Under the pieces are notes generated by a model. The model did no database searches. It was not told the origin of the DNA and saw only the letters and a list, made by a program, of their open reading frames with translations. Position numbers and translations under genes: made by a program. A stretch of DNA of 64,000 bases from Methylomonas rhizoryzae (GTDB taxonomy: Bacteria; Pseudomonadota; Gammaproteobacteria; Methylococcales; Methylomonadaceae). How positions within the stretch are numbered: the first letter of the stretch is position 1; the number at the start of each line of letters is the position of its first letter. The stretch lies in contig NZ_CP043929.1 of NCBI RefSeq assembly GCF_008632455.1, positions 1,922,001-1,986,000 of the forward strand, read 5' to 3'. This document shows positions 45,243-55,024 of the stretch, one piece after another.

Positions 45243-45428
45243 CAGCTACGTTCGAGTTCAATGGAAATTGTAAGGTTGGCCTGAACAATCCTCACCGAGA
45301 GTGACCTCAAGCCGACAAGGTTTACTGATTCCGTTCTCTTGGTAATGCGCAAGCTATATATATTGCCAGTAATTTTGTGGGCTTGCACGCTGGAATGCTT
45401 GTGAGCGAGTGAGCGAGAACTGGGGCGC

Positions 45429-45449
45429 TATGTGTGCCAGCGTACAGAC
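45429..45449 (+). promoter_or_regulatory. Crp/Fnr-like palindromic site 9
   Basis: Core TGTGTGCCAGCGTACA at 45431-45446, TA before, GAC after. -10 candidate TACACT at 45468, 29.5 bp from the centre. Predicted transcription start near 45480, reading toward a strong terminator and then squalene-hopene cyclase. Confidence 0.7.
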
Positions 45450-45479
45450 GATGCATGAACGGGCGCTTACACTGATTCT

Positions 45480-45609
45480 CGGCGGTTCAAGCCATGCTGG
45501 GGCAATTTAGGCTGCGCCAACGTCGGTTTGGGGCGCCAAGACAGTCTGCCCATTGGGTTGAATACCTTTTCGCCGCGGCAACGTGCTATTCGTTGCGGCG
45601 GTTTTTTTT
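45480..45609 (+). ncRNA. candidate small RNA or attenuated leader
   Basis: The predicted transcript from site 9 ends at a strong terminator after about 130 nt and holds no gene on this strand. It is either a stand-alone small RNA of the Crp/Fnr-like regulon or an attenuated leader of the cyclase gene 70 bp further on. The end points are inferred, not observed. Confidence 0.45.
45571..45609 (+). terminator. strong rho-independent terminator before shc
   Basis: Stem CCGCGGCAACG / CGTTGCGGCGG (one mismatch), seven-base loop, then eight T. Confidence 0.85.
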
Positions 45610-45678
45610 GAATGGCTAATGGCTTGCACATGCTGAAGCTATCTTTGTCGTACCGGTGAAAGCGGACAAACATCTATC

Positions 45679-47637
45679 ATGTTAACGGAAAACTCTTCAT
45701 TGCCGGGTTCGGATGCCGATTTCGGTAACGACTTTTTAAACGTCGACAGAGCAATAAACCTGGCTAAGGATAGTCTTCAACGTTTGCAAAACCCAATGGG
45801 ATATTGGGTGTTCGAATTGGAAGCGGATTGCACCATTCCTGCCGAGTACATCTTGATGATGCATTACATGGATGAAATCAATACGGCGCTTCAGGAAAAG
45901 CTCGCCAAGTTCTTGCGCTGTCGGCAAAGCGCCGACGGCAGTTTTCCGCTCTATATCGGCGGGGACGGCGACTTGAGTTGTTCCGTCAAAGCGTATTACG
46001 CTTTAAAACTGGCCGGCGATTCGCCGGACGCGGAACACATGTGCAAGGCCAGAAGTTGGATACTCGTTCGCGGTGGGGCCGCCAACAGCAATGTGTTTAC
46101 CCGAATCATGCTGGCGATGTTTCAGCAAGTTCCCTGGCGCGCCGTTCCGTTTATTCCGGTCGAAATCATGCTGTTGCCTCAATGGTTTCCATTTCATTTA
46201 GACAAGATTGCCTATTGGTCGCGTAGCGTGATAGTGCCGTTGTCGATTCTTTGCTCCAACCGGGTCAAGGCGCGCAATCCGCTAGGAATCGGTATTGCCG
46301 AGTTATTCCTCACCCCGCCGGCCCAGGAGCGGCATTATTTTTCTCACGTCAGTACCCGGCTGGGCAAGGCCATACTGATGCTGGATCGGCTAGGTCGATT
46401 GATGGAGCCCTTGATACCCGGTTTTGTCCGCCGCAAGGCAACCGCCCGGGCACAACAATGGTTCATGGCTCGGCTGAACGGCCACGATGGACTCGGGGCC
46501 ATATTCACCGCAATGGTCAATGCCTACGAAGCCATGGATTATCTGGGAATTCCTGCCGACAATGAACAGCGGCAAATCGCCAGAGCGGCAATCGATAGAT
46601 TATTGGTGATCGATGGCGACATGGCTTACTGTCAGCCCTGCGTGTCCCCGATTTGGGATACCGGGTTAGCGGTACTCGCGCTACAAGAAGCTCAACGCCA
46701 GGGTCACAATAAGCAGACCGCACAAGCTGTAGCCCAGGCGCTGGGCTGGTTGGCTGGCAAGCAACTCCGCGACGAACCCGGTGACTGGCAAGTTCAGCGG
46801 CCCAATTTGCGCGGCGGCGGTTGGGCTTTTCAATTTGGCAATAGTTATTATCCGGACGTCGACGATACTGCGTTGGTTGCTTACGCGATGATGCAGGCCG
46901 ATAAAGCGGAATTTAACGAAAATATTCATCGCGCGGCCAACTGGATTGCCGGCATGCAATCGGAAAATGGCGGTTATGGCGCTTTCGATGCCGACAATAC
47001 GCATTATGCGCTCAACCAAATCCCGTTTGCCGACCACGGCGCACTGCTGGACCCGCCCACTGCCGATGTCAGCGCCCGCTGCGCCATGTTGCTGGGAAAA
47101 CTGAGCGCCCGGCATTTGGAATACCGCGAAGCGCTAGACCGTTGCATGCAGTATTTGCGTAATCAGCAGGAGGCCGACGGCTCCTGGTTCGGCCGTTGGG
47201 GCACCAACTATATTTACGGCACCTGGTCGGTGTTGCTGGCCTTCGAGGCGGTTGGCGTCGATAAACAGGATCCCGGCATTCGCAAGGCCGTTGCTTGGCT
47301 AAAAGCCAAGCAACGCGACGATGGCGGCTGGGGCGAGGGCAATGGCAGTTATCACGATACCGCCTCGCGCGGTGAATGCTCGAGCAGCTCGGCGTTTCAT
47401 ACATCGCTCGCCCTAATGGCGCTGCTGGCGGCTGGAGAAGTGGGGAGTAATGAAGTTGAGGAGGCTGCGTGTTATCTACTGAAAAATCAACGGGCGGATG
47501 GATTCTGGCAAGACGAATGCTTCAACGCGCCTGGGTTCCCGCGGTTTTTTTACCTCAAATATCACGGTTACGATAAATATTTTCCGCTGTGGGCGCTGGC
47601 GCGCTATCGCAATGCGCTTCGACGGCGCGATCACTAA
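45679..47637 (+). CDS. shc: squalene-hopene cyclase
   Basis: Cyclises squalene to hopene, the first committed step of hopanoid lipids that stiffen bacterial membranes. 652 residues, normal for the family. The catalytic DVDDTA motif is at 393-398, and several QW repeats are visible (QSADGSFPLYIGG, QSENGGYGAFDADN, QEADGSWFGRWG, QRDDGGWGEGNGSY). A monotopic membrane enzyme. It follows the terminator and site 9, so its expression may depend on readthrough or on an unrecognised promoter at 45610-45678. Confidence 0.95.
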   Translation: MLTENSSLPGSDADFGNDFLNVDRAINLAKDSLQRLQNPMGYWVFELEADCTIPAEYILMMHYMDEINTALQEKLAKFLRCRQSADGSFPLYIGGDGDLSCSVKAYYALKLAGDSPDAEHMCKARSWILVRGGAANSNVFTRIMLAMFQQVPWRAVPFIPVEIMLLPQWFPFHLDKIAYWSRSVIVPLSILCSNRVKARNPLGIGIAELFLTPPAQERHYFSHVSTRLGKAILMLDRLGRLMEPLIPGFVRRKATARAQQWFMARLNGHDGLGAIFTAMVNAYEAMDYLGIPADNEQRQIARAAIDRLLVIDGDMAYCQPCVSPIWDTGLAVLALQEAQRQGHNKQTAQAVAQALGWLAGKQLRDEPGDWQVQRPNLRGGGWAFQFGNSYYPDVDDTALVAYAMMQADKAEFNENIHRAANWIAGMQSENGGYGAFDADNTHYALNQIPFADHGALLDPPTADVSARCAMLLGKLSARHLEYREALDRCMQYLRNQQEADGSWFGRWGTNYIYGTWSVLLAFEAVGVDKQDPGIRKAVAWLKAKQRDDGGWGEGNGSYHDTASRGECSSSSAFHTSLALMALLAAGEVGSNEVEEAACYLLKNQRADGFWQDECFNAPGFPRFFYLKYHGYDKYFPLWALARYRNALRRRDH

Positions 47638-47679
47638 ATTCGGCTGCCGTATGGTGGTTCTGCCGCAAATACGCCGCTG

Positions 47680-48235
47680 AACTTGGATAATAGTCCAAAT
47701 TTGAGCAGCCTCATCGCATGATCAGCTTCCGTGGCACCTATTATCCGAAAGACGCGATTCTTTACGCCGTGTATTTTTACGTTCGTTATGGCGCCGCGTA
47801 CCGCGATCTGGAAGAGATCATGGCGGAGCGAGGCGTTGAGGTCGATCATGCGACGCTTAACCGTTGAGTGGTTCGCTATTCGCCTTTGATGGCCAAAGCC
47901 GCGATGAAAAACAAGCGGCTGACAGCGACTTGGTGGTGGATGGATGAAACCTATATTAAGGTCAAAGGCCAATAGGTTTGCCTTTAGGGACAGCTTTCGC
48001 AAATTGGCATTCCGGCTTATCGCCAGTTGTTGGCTTTAGCAAGAAAATTCTGCCCGACCCAAGGCCGACCGACTTTGACTCACCCAATTTTTTGCGACAG
48101 AACCCAAGATACCACCGTACGCAAATCAGGATAAACGACTTTTCGAAACGGTGGCCTTTGAGGCTAATAATTGAACTCAATTGGCGGGAATTTTGACGCT
48201 ACGAATTTACTACACTCAACAATTCGCCGACTGAC
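47680..48235 (+). pseudogene. IS6-family transposase with stop codons
   Basis: Reads ISFRGTYYPKDAILYAVYFYV, YRDLEEIMAERGVEVDHATLNR, a stop near 47864, then VVRYSPLMAKAA and KRLTATWWWMDETYIKVKG with a further stop. These are IS6 (IS26-like) motifs: helix-turn-helix, then the first catalytic Asp in WMDETY. The later part is decayed and matches the other remnant at 17010-17650. Confidence 0.8.
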
Positions 48236-48251
48236 ATAACAGAACCGCTTC

Positions 48252-49436
48252 GGGAACCTCTGAAAAACTGCCGTTTTGAAAATCAGCGTTGTAACTAACC
48301 GGTTAAAACTCAATAATCGACTGTATTTTTCATCAAAACAGCCGATTTTTCGCTGCCCAAGCCCCGTATCCGGGCCATTTTTCAAACTTCAGACGCAATC
48401 AGGCAGCGACGTTCATAAGCGTCACCCCGAAGCATATTGGCAATCGCGGTCAGAAAGGTCAGACGAGCAGTGTTTTTGGCTAAGCCACGATAGCGATTCT
48501 TGGCATAACCAAAGCGGATTTTAATGTCCGGAAATACGTGCTCGACCTTGCACGGCGGCCGGCCAGTTCTCAGGCGGCCTCACGCAGTATTTTGGCCTCC
48601 GCGCTCTCGTCTTGGGTCAACATGGCCAGTTTGCCCGGACGCATCGCAATGACACAAGCGGGTGGGTTTTCGATCGGCATCTCGGGGCGCTTGTCCAAGC
48701 CTTGATAGCCGGCGTCACCGTGCACGAATGGCTCTTCGCCGTGCAGCAAATGGGCGGCTTCAGCCACGTCGCTCACGTTCCCGGCGGGTACGCACCAAGC
48801 CGGTTTCGTGGTCAACGCCGATATGAAACTTGCTGCTAAAAAACCACTGATTACCTTTTTTACTCGATTGCATCTTGGGATCGCGCGCCTTGCTTTGGTT
48901 TTTGGTCGAGGTCGGCGCGGCAATCAGACTGGCATCGACGATGGTCCCAGCTTTTAAAAACAGGCCGCGTTCACTCAGCGTTTGGTTGATGGCCTGGAAG
49001 ATTTGCTCGGTTAGCCCGTGGGCTTCCAGTAAGTGTCGAAACTGTAAAATCGTGCTTTCATCCGGCACCGCTTCCAGACGGATACGGCAAAAACGCCGCA
49101 GCGATTCAATTTCATACAGCGCGTCTTCCATGCCCGGATCAGAGTAGTTGTAGACAATCTGCGCCACGTGAACATGCAGCATCGCACTCAAGGGAAACGG
49201 TTTGCGACCACACCCTTGGCCGGATGCATAATGCGGTTCAATCACCGCCAGCATGACGGACCACGGCAATAAGTCTTCGAGTTGATCGAGAAACTTTTCA
49301 CGCCGCGTGACTTTGCCTTTGTTGGCGTATTCGGCGTCGGCAAAACTGAGCTGTCGATATTGATCCATGCGCGCTATCTCGAAATCGGGGCTGTTGATGA
49401 ATTATATCGCTCGAGGGGTATTAATCAGAGGTTCCC
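48252..49436 (-). mobile_element. IS5-family element, inactivated
   Basis: Terminal inverted repeats GGGAACCTCTGA at both ends. The transposase starts at 49368 (MDQYRQLSFADAEYANKGK), runs through the DDE region (TIVDASLIAAPTSTKN, KFHIGVDHETGLVRT) and then loses frame near 48785, where it is 11 bases shorter than the copy at 16144. A later stop near 48570 also breaks it. No matching target duplication was found at the ends, so it may be a rearranged insertion. Source or cousin of the truncated copy at 16144 and of the MITE at 32713. Confidence 0.85.
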
Positions 49437-49649
49437 TAAAACTGTATTTAATAATTAAATTTTCCTTAAACAGTACTGCCAAGTCACCCATACGCAGGAT
49501 TTCATCAACCCGCGAGAAAGATGTCCGGATGCCATATGTAACGGCTCTTAAATACAGGTAACCCGGTTGTCTGATGTGCCTTCGGCGTTCCGGAACCGCC
49601 TCGCGGCGGCTAATGACTGTTCTGGCGGAGCGTCTGGCGGCTTCCACGG

Positions 49650-49780
49650 ATTGCCGGCGGTATCGGGTGCCGGGTGGGACGTATTTTTTACGGCAAACTT
49701 GCAGGAGTGGCAGCTGGGGACGCTGGTTCGGTATATCGATGTATTGCGGGCCACCCAACGGGAGGGCTGTTTCACAGAGA
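49650..49780 (+). pseudogene. fragment of REP-associated tyrosine transposase
   Basis: CRRYRVPGGTYF in one frame continues as VFFTANLQEWQLGTLVRYIDVLRAT in the next, which matches the N-terminus of RAYT (Y1 transposase) proteins (RRxRxPGGTYFFTVNL). No catalytic His-x-His part follows. A frameshifted remnant. Confidence 0.65.
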
Positions 49781-49847
49781 TGCTTGGGTGGTGTTGTTTG
49801 ACCATATACATTCCCGCGAGGTTAAGTTTTCCACCGAATCGCTGTCC

Positions 49848-50058
49848 TAAAAAGCGAAGCTGTCTGTAATCGGCCTCGCGGCGGCAATCGCTGCCGGGCA
49901 GGGAATTCCTCATCCGGGTTTAACCCGAGACCGGCGGCGTCCAAGCAGTTTTGAGGTTACCGCGACAACGCGGAAACCGTAACTACTGTAAAAAACGCCG
50001 CCAAGATCTTAATCGGGCAACTTTCAGCTCGTCGCCGCGGTTTTTCTGCGCATACCGA
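49848..50058 (+). repeat. 211-bp direct repeat, copy 2
   Basis: Nearly identical to 15935-16145. Here it is at its probable original place: the last 35 bases encode the C-terminus of the PEP-CTERM gene and the rest is that gene's downstream flank. Confidence 0.9.
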
Positions 50059-50926
50059 TCAAGCCGGCCAGGGCGCTGCCGAACAACCAAACCGCCCCAG
50101 GCACCGGCACCGGGCTGGAGGTGATGTCCAACACGTAACCGTCGTGCTGTTGATTCCAATGGAGGCCGCCGCTGCCGCCCAAGGCGATGGTGTAGACGAC
50201 GCCGGCTTCGGCTAGGAAGGTAAACGCGTTGACGCTGTCGACGCTATCGTCGTAGCCTACGACGGTATCCAAGCCGGTGTTGCCGAACGGGTTGGTAACG
50301 CCGACCGGAATTTTCAGCGGCGGCAGATAAGGGGTTCCGGCTTCGGCATTGTTCCATGGGCCGTGGTGGGAATAACCGGTTAAATTGGTCGCCATGCCTT
50401 CGAACACGGTAACGCCGAAATTGGCGATCGGGCCGTTAATCGCGGACAAATTAAGGTGTACGTATTGGGTGACTTCCGACTTGAATAAGCCGATGTCGGT
50501 ATTGTGCTTCCAACCGGTACCGGACGCATCGCGCCAAGCACCGCCGGCGGTATCGATGTCGGCATATACGCCGTAGTCGTCGTAGGCATCTTGTTGCGAT
50601 ACTTCCAACGCGCCGCCCGCGCCATGCAGGGTTGCCGCCCAGTTCAAGATAGGCGCGCCGACGTAACCGAACGGCGCATCGCCGTTGCTGGTGCCTACCC
50701 AACCGGGGTTGGTATTGGCGGAGTTACCGCCCGATGTGCCGCCAAAGCCCCATACCCAACCGTCTGTGCCATTGTCGCCGGCATCCGTGGCCAAATAAGC
50801 GGTGTGGTGATTGTAGGTGTTGTACATCACGTGGGCGGAAGCGCTGGAAACGCAGGCGGCAGACAGCGCGGTTCCGGTCAGCAGCACTTTGATAACTTTG
50901 GTCAGACTGGCATGTTGTTTCGACAT
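50024..50926 (-). CDS. PEP-CTERM protein
   Basis: 300 residues from the ATG at 50926, chosen for GGAG upstream. Signal peptide to SASA, a His- and Gly-rich secreted region (HVMYNTYNHHTAYLATDAGDNGTDGWVWGFGG), then the tail VPVPGAVWLFGSALAGLIGMRRK, a PEP-CTERM sorting signal. Last of three genes with the peroxidase and another PEP-CTERM protein. Its 3' end is duplicated at 16111-16145. Confidence 0.85.
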   Translation of the reverse strand: MSKQHASLTKVIKVLLTGTALSAACVSSASAHVMYNTYNHHTAYLATDAGDNGTDGWVWGFGGTSGGNSANTNPGWVGTSNGDAPFGYVGAPILNWAATLHGAGGALEVSQQDAYDDYGVYADIDTAGGAWRDASGTGWKHNTDIGLFKSEVTQYVHLNLSAINGPIANFGVTVFEGMATNLTGYSHHGPWNNAEAGTPYLPPLKIPVGVTNPFGNTGLDTVVGYDDSVDSVNAFTFLAEAGVVYTIALGGSGGLHWNQQHDGYVLDITSSPVPVPGAVWLFGSALAGLIGMRRKTAATS

Positions 50927-51000
50927 TGTTGATTTCTCCATTATGAAAATAGGCGCCCTGACCAACCCGGGCAAAGCGCCGCTTATTGCGACAAAAGGTG

Positions 51001-51741
51001 TTAAGCGATGCGTGGTTTAACTCTTTGCCACATCGGTAGGGCGATTGCCGTGGCAAACAAATACCAAGCGCCCGGCAACGGCACGGGCGCCGTCTCGATG
51101 TAGGCGGATGTGCCGACGTCGACGTAAACCGCCTCGCTGTCGCCGGGGTTTAAGCTGAAGTTGTAAACCACCGCGCCGATCAAGCCGTCGGCAGAAAAAT
51201 AAGGGGTAGCGGCGTAGACCGAAAGCCCGTTCGCCCCGGAATCGAAGCCGCCAGTAGCGTTGAAATAGTCCAGTTGGATAGCGCTTTCGCTATAGTCCCC
51301 GCTGACCGACGTAGACAAGTCGTAACTCAAGGTCACTTGAATATCGAAGGAATGGGCTGAGCTGTTCAGGAAGGTCAAGTCGAACAACCCCAGGTAGTAA
51401 GCATCGGCGGAGCCGCTGCTCGTGGAGCCGGAAATCGCCATGGTTTTCGTGAAACTGCCCGGCCCTATACTGGCCGAATAATCGCCGCTGGCATCGATAG
51501 GGGTAAACGCCCCATTCACCGCCTCGGCGTCGTTGAGGTAGGAAAGGCTTTGATCCAGCGCATAACGGCCGCCGATCTGCAAGCCCTGCCAATCCTCCGC
51601 CACGCCGCTGGTATTGACGATGCTGTCTATCGTGAAGGTGACGGTAGCGTTGCTGCTGAAGGTATTGGCTTGCGCGTAAGGTGCCGCGCAAATCAATAAT
51701 GCGGTGCCGGCCATCCACCGGCTGAACTCTTTTTTGCTCAT
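51001..51741 (-). CDS. PEP-CTERM-like protein
   Basis: 246 residues from the ATG at 51741. Signal peptide ending in AQA, a beta-rich secreted body, and the tail VPLPGAWYLFATAIALPMWQRVKPRIA, a PEP-CTERM-type anchor with a less typical helix. No domain recognised in the body. Between the peroxidase and the second PEP-CTERM gene, same strand. Confidence 0.78.
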   Translation of the reverse strand: MSKKEFSRWMAGTALLICAAPYAQANTFSSNATVTFTIDSIVNTSGVAEDWQGLQIGGRYALDQSLSYLNDAEAVNGAFTPIDASGDYSASIGPGSFTKTMAISGSTSSGSADAYYLGLFDLTFLNSSAHSFDIQVTLSYDLSTSVSGDYSESAIQLDYFNATGGFDSGANGLSVYAATPYFSADGLIGAVVYNFSLNPGDSEAVYVDVGTSAYIETAPVPLPGAWYLFATAIALPMWQRVKPRIA

Positions 51742-51795
51742 AAACTCTCTCAAAAACTGCGGTACGGCGCATTCGGCACCGCACGACTAGGTCGG

Positions 51796-51850
51796 TAAAG
51801 CCGCTTACGCCCGCTGCCGAAAATGCGGCTGCGGGCGTAAGCGGGCTTTA
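51796..51850 (-). other. long intercistronic stem-loop
   Basis: About 17 base pairs (AAGCCGCTTACGCCCGC with GCGGGCGTAAGCGGGCTT, one unpaired base) around the peroxidase stop; no T run. More likely an RNA-stability or partial-termination element than a full terminator. Confidence 0.55.
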
Positions 51851-54127
51851 GTCGGGTAAATGCTGCTCGAATGGCACTAACGGTTCGGTTAATCCGTTTG
51901 CACCGGTTGCCGGAATCGTCAACAGCTCGTCCTTGGCAAACGCGCTGCCCAAGGCATTGCCGGCGACCACCGCGACTTCGTCTCCCTGATGACCGTGCGG
52001 AATCGCGATTTCCGGATGGTCGAACGGTGCCCGCTTGTAGCGCACCCGCTCGTCGGTCAGGGTTTTCAAAAAGGCAACGATTTGCGCGCGGGACTGCGCG
52101 CTATTGCTTGCATTCAAGGCAATGGACGGCATGAAGTTATCCTGATCCGGATTTTGGTTGTTGCCCAAGCGGGAATAAAATTCCAACACTTGTTCCAAGG
52201 TCGCCATGCTGCCGTTGTGCATGAAAGGCCCGGTCAGCTCGACGTTACGCAGGGTCGGCACTTTAAACGCGGCTTTGCTGGAGACGGCCATTTTTGCCGT
52301 ATCTTTGTTGGCATTAGCCGCGGTGATCGTCGGGATATACGCCGCTAAACTCGGATCGCTGATGCAATCCCGATTGCGGGCTTGCCCTTCGCGAGAGCCA
52401 TCGACCTGCAAACCGTCCAGCGCGGTAAAAATGTCCGGCAGTTCAAAATTATCGTTGTAGCTGAACAAGGCTCTGAAATCGCAGACCTTTTGGTTATAAA
52501 CCACCGAATCGACCACGGAGTCGTAATTGCCGAGTAGATATTGTTTGTATTGCGCCGCGTAAGACAAAGGATTGCCGAAACTATCGTTGCCGCCAACGCC
52601 AAGGTCGTTATTCGGGTCGGCCACGCCGGTATTGGCGAAACCGAAGTCGATCAGCTGGGTGCCGGTTCGTATGTCCTGCCGCCCCACCACGTTGCCGTGC
52701 GGGGTAATGCCGCCTTCCTGAGCCGGGTAGGGCGCTCCGGGGCTAATCGCCGGTCCCATCGCGGTCGGCCCGAACGGAATGCGGAAATGCTCGGGACCGA
52801 AGAAGGCGCCGTCGGTCGGCGTCACCAACGCCGAGTTGGCGGCAATCGCCGCATTGGTCAACAAAGGTCCCGAATGGCACAAATTACAGTGATTGCTTTC
52901 GAATTTTTGTAGCCCGGCCTTTAGGGTTGCAATTTCCGCCGCGCTGTAGCCCATGCCTTCCCAGGTCGGCTCCATAGTGACCGGGTCGCGCGGGCTCAGG
53001 TCGATGGGCGCCTGATCGGACACCAAGGTCGCCTCGTAAAGCTGCAGCGCCAAGCCGAAGAACATCGAAAAGTTGGCTTCCATTTGGTTATAGGCACTGC
53101 CGCCGGCGGCCGGCGCGCCGAATTCGCCTACCCGGCTATACGACCAATATTTGGGATTGAAAGCCGCCATCACCAGGGCTTTATAAGTGGTGTTCAGGCC
53201 TTTCTGGGTACCCGCCACCAACTGCAAAGGCGCGAACACACTATCTTCGCCGTGTACTTGCTGGGTTTGCAAAGGCTGACGCGACAGTAGTTTACGTCCG
53301 ACGTCGGCCAAATTACGCCCGACGCAAGCCATTTCGGTATCGCTTTGCACCGTGGCCACGGCCTGCGAAGCCAGCGAGGAATTGATCAAATGCAAAGGCT
53401 GCTTGACGACGCTACGGGCATTTTTTTTGATCCACACCCCGGCCTCCGCATCGCGCTCGCCCCAGTTGCTGCTACCGTTGAACACGTTGTTCGCCCGTCC
53501 GTCCCAGAAGTTACGATGGTTGAATACCGCGTTGATCATGGTCGGGGCGTTGCGAGGCTCCACCCGGCGGGTTCCGGTATGATTGACGCTAAACAAGGGA
53601 TCGGCGCTACGGCTACAGGTATCGTTACTGCCGCTAAAGCGCGACGCGGTTTTGAACTGACCGCTAAACGTGCCGGACGATGCGCCGACGTCGTCGGTTT
53701 GGAATTTGACCCCGCTAGCTTGGTGAATAGGGTCGTTGAATTGATAAAACGGAAAATCGCTTGGCGTCAAGGTATAGTTGGGGCCGCCGTCCGCGCCGGA
53801 CGCCGTCGTTTCGAAGCTGTGGGCGGTCGCAAGAGTACCCTTGTCGCCCGGATTCAATTGGTTTTTAACCCGCCGATCCGCACCCGCGTTGAAATGGCAA
53901 GAGCCGCACGCCATGCCGTCGCTACCGACGTTCATCTCCCAGAACAAGGCTTTACCCAGCGCTACCGCGATATTTTTGTTGGTAACGATGGGATCGGAAC
54001 CGTCCGTCAATCCCGGCACCGGCGGCACCGGCACGTCGATCAACGGCATGGGTTTCGGCCCGTGGGCGAACGAAACTTGCGACACCAGCAAGGCTCCGCT
54101 CAGCACCAGTTTGTTTGTAAAGTGCAT
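51848..54127 (-). CDS. large di-haem cytochrome c peroxidase/MauG-family protein
   Basis: 759 residues with a signal peptide ending in FAHG. Two haem-binding sites: CGSCH at 74-78 and CNLCH at 414-418, plus the family motif APTMINAVFNHRNFWDGRANN (about 194-214). Usual members are 320-480 residues; the excess lies mostly between the two haems. Size, signal and neighbouring PEP-CTERM genes recall the surface-associated cytochrome c peroxidases of Methylococcus (comparison from memory). Probably periplasmic or on the cell surface. First gene of the set 54127-50024. Confidence 0.88.
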   Translation of the reverse strand: MHFTNKLVLSGALLVSQVSFAHGPKPMPLIDVPVPPVPGLTDGSDPIVTNKNIAVALGKALFWEMNVGSDGMACGSCHFNAGADRRVKNQLNPGDKGTLATAHSFETTASGADGGPNYTLTPSDFPFYQFNDPIHQASGVKFQTDDVGASSGTFSGQFKTASRFSGSNDTCSRSADPLFSVNHTGTRRVEPRNAPTMINAVFNHRNFWDGRANNVFNGSSNWGERDAEAGVWIKKNARSVVKQPLHLINSSLASQAVATVQSDTEMACVGRNLADVGRKLLSRQPLQTQQVHGEDSVFAPLQLVAGTQKGLNTTYKALVMAAFNPKYWSYSRVGEFGAPAAGGSAYNQMEANFSMFFGLALQLYEATLVSDQAPIDLSPRDPVTMEPTWEGMGYSAAEIATLKAGLQKFESNHCNLCHSGPLLTNAAIAANSALVTPTDGAFFGPEHFRIPFGPTAMGPAISPGAPYPAQEGGITPHGNVVGRQDIRTGTQLIDFGFANTGVADPNNDLGVGGNDSFGNPLSYAAQYKQYLLGNYDSVVDSVVYNQKVCDFRALFSYNDNFELPDIFTALDGLQVDGSREGQARNRDCISDPSLAAYIPTITAANANKDTAKMAVSSKAAFKVPTLRNVELTGPFMHNGSMATLEQVLEFYSRLGNNQNPDQDNFMPSIALNASNSAQSRAQIVAFLKTLTDERVRYKRAPFDHPEIAIPHGHQGDEVAVVAGNALGSAFAKDELLTIPATGANGLTEPLVPFEQHLPD

Positions 54128-54501
54128 TTGACACCTCGTGTTAAACAGGAAAACGCGTGTGCGACGTTTAGTTAAATATTCGATAACGGCAACCCAAAGT
54201 TGCCGGATTGATGTACTCGAGCTTGCGACCGGCCGGCTAGGCTATTCCGATACGATATATACGGGATTAATCGGTCGAGCAGCCTTACTAAAGCAACTAC
54301 CTTGCCATCGGCTAAATTGGATATTATTTTATTTAAATCAATTGCTTAAATTGAATCTAGCCATTTTGAATCGAAATAAAGCAATAACTATGTTATTTGC
54401 CGCAAATTCCGGCATATCGCTATGGACATTGCCCTGATTGCGTTGATAAGGCGGCTGGACAACGTTTCGGGATTGCCGACGCTGGCCGCTGAATCGGGCG
54501 G

Positions 54502-54795
54502 AAGCGTTATGCGTTCATCAGGGAGGGCTTGGCGTAGTTCGGCGATTTTCAGAACGCGGAGCCGGCGCGCGGTTGGCGCTTGTTTCATTCGCTACTGTCG
54601 CTTGCCATGAACAGCAAGATGCTCAACCCGCGCGAAGTGGTTGAACCAGCCGAAGCGGCTTATCGCTAGAGCGGAGCGCCGCTGGTAGAGGTAGAAGGTT
54701 TTATCAGGCAAATCATCGGCTGGCGCGAATACGTGCGTGGCGTGTATTGGGGGGCCAAGATACCGGACTACGCGCTGGCTTTTTGCCCCCGGCAA
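54502..54795 (+). pseudogene. fragment of photolyase-related (FeS cryptochrome) gene
   Basis: Across two stops the codons read FGDFQNAEPARGWRLFHSLL, LAMNSKMLNPREVVEPAEAAYR, a stop, then VEVEGFIRQIIGWREYVRGVYW, the helical domain of FeS-type photolyase-like proteins. Both ends are missing. The remaining 54128-55024 shows nothing else I can support. Confidence 0.72.
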
Positions 54796-55024
54796 GCTGA
54801 GCCGCCATCCGCGCCTGAGCATGGTTTACCGCAACCGGTTTGCGCCGCACGGCGATTCATCGCTATAGCCATGATACTTAGGGAGCCAATAAAAGTAGAA
54901 AAATCTCCTTCCCCCTCCGAGAGAAGCTAAAAATTCCCTTCGCGCGGGTATAGACGTCCAAATTCACTACGTTGACCAAACCTGCCGGAAACTGTTTTTG
55001 CAAACTTACCGAATACTTGGAAAG

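Noticed and set aside
18336..45450. Reading the palindromes as ordinary CRP or FNR sites
   Set aside because: Half-sites lack TGTGA and TTGAT patterns; inner CG pairs are constant instead.
48252..49436. Intact, mobile IS5 copy
   Set aside because: Transposase has an 11-base loss near 48785 and a later stop; flanks lack a matching duplication.
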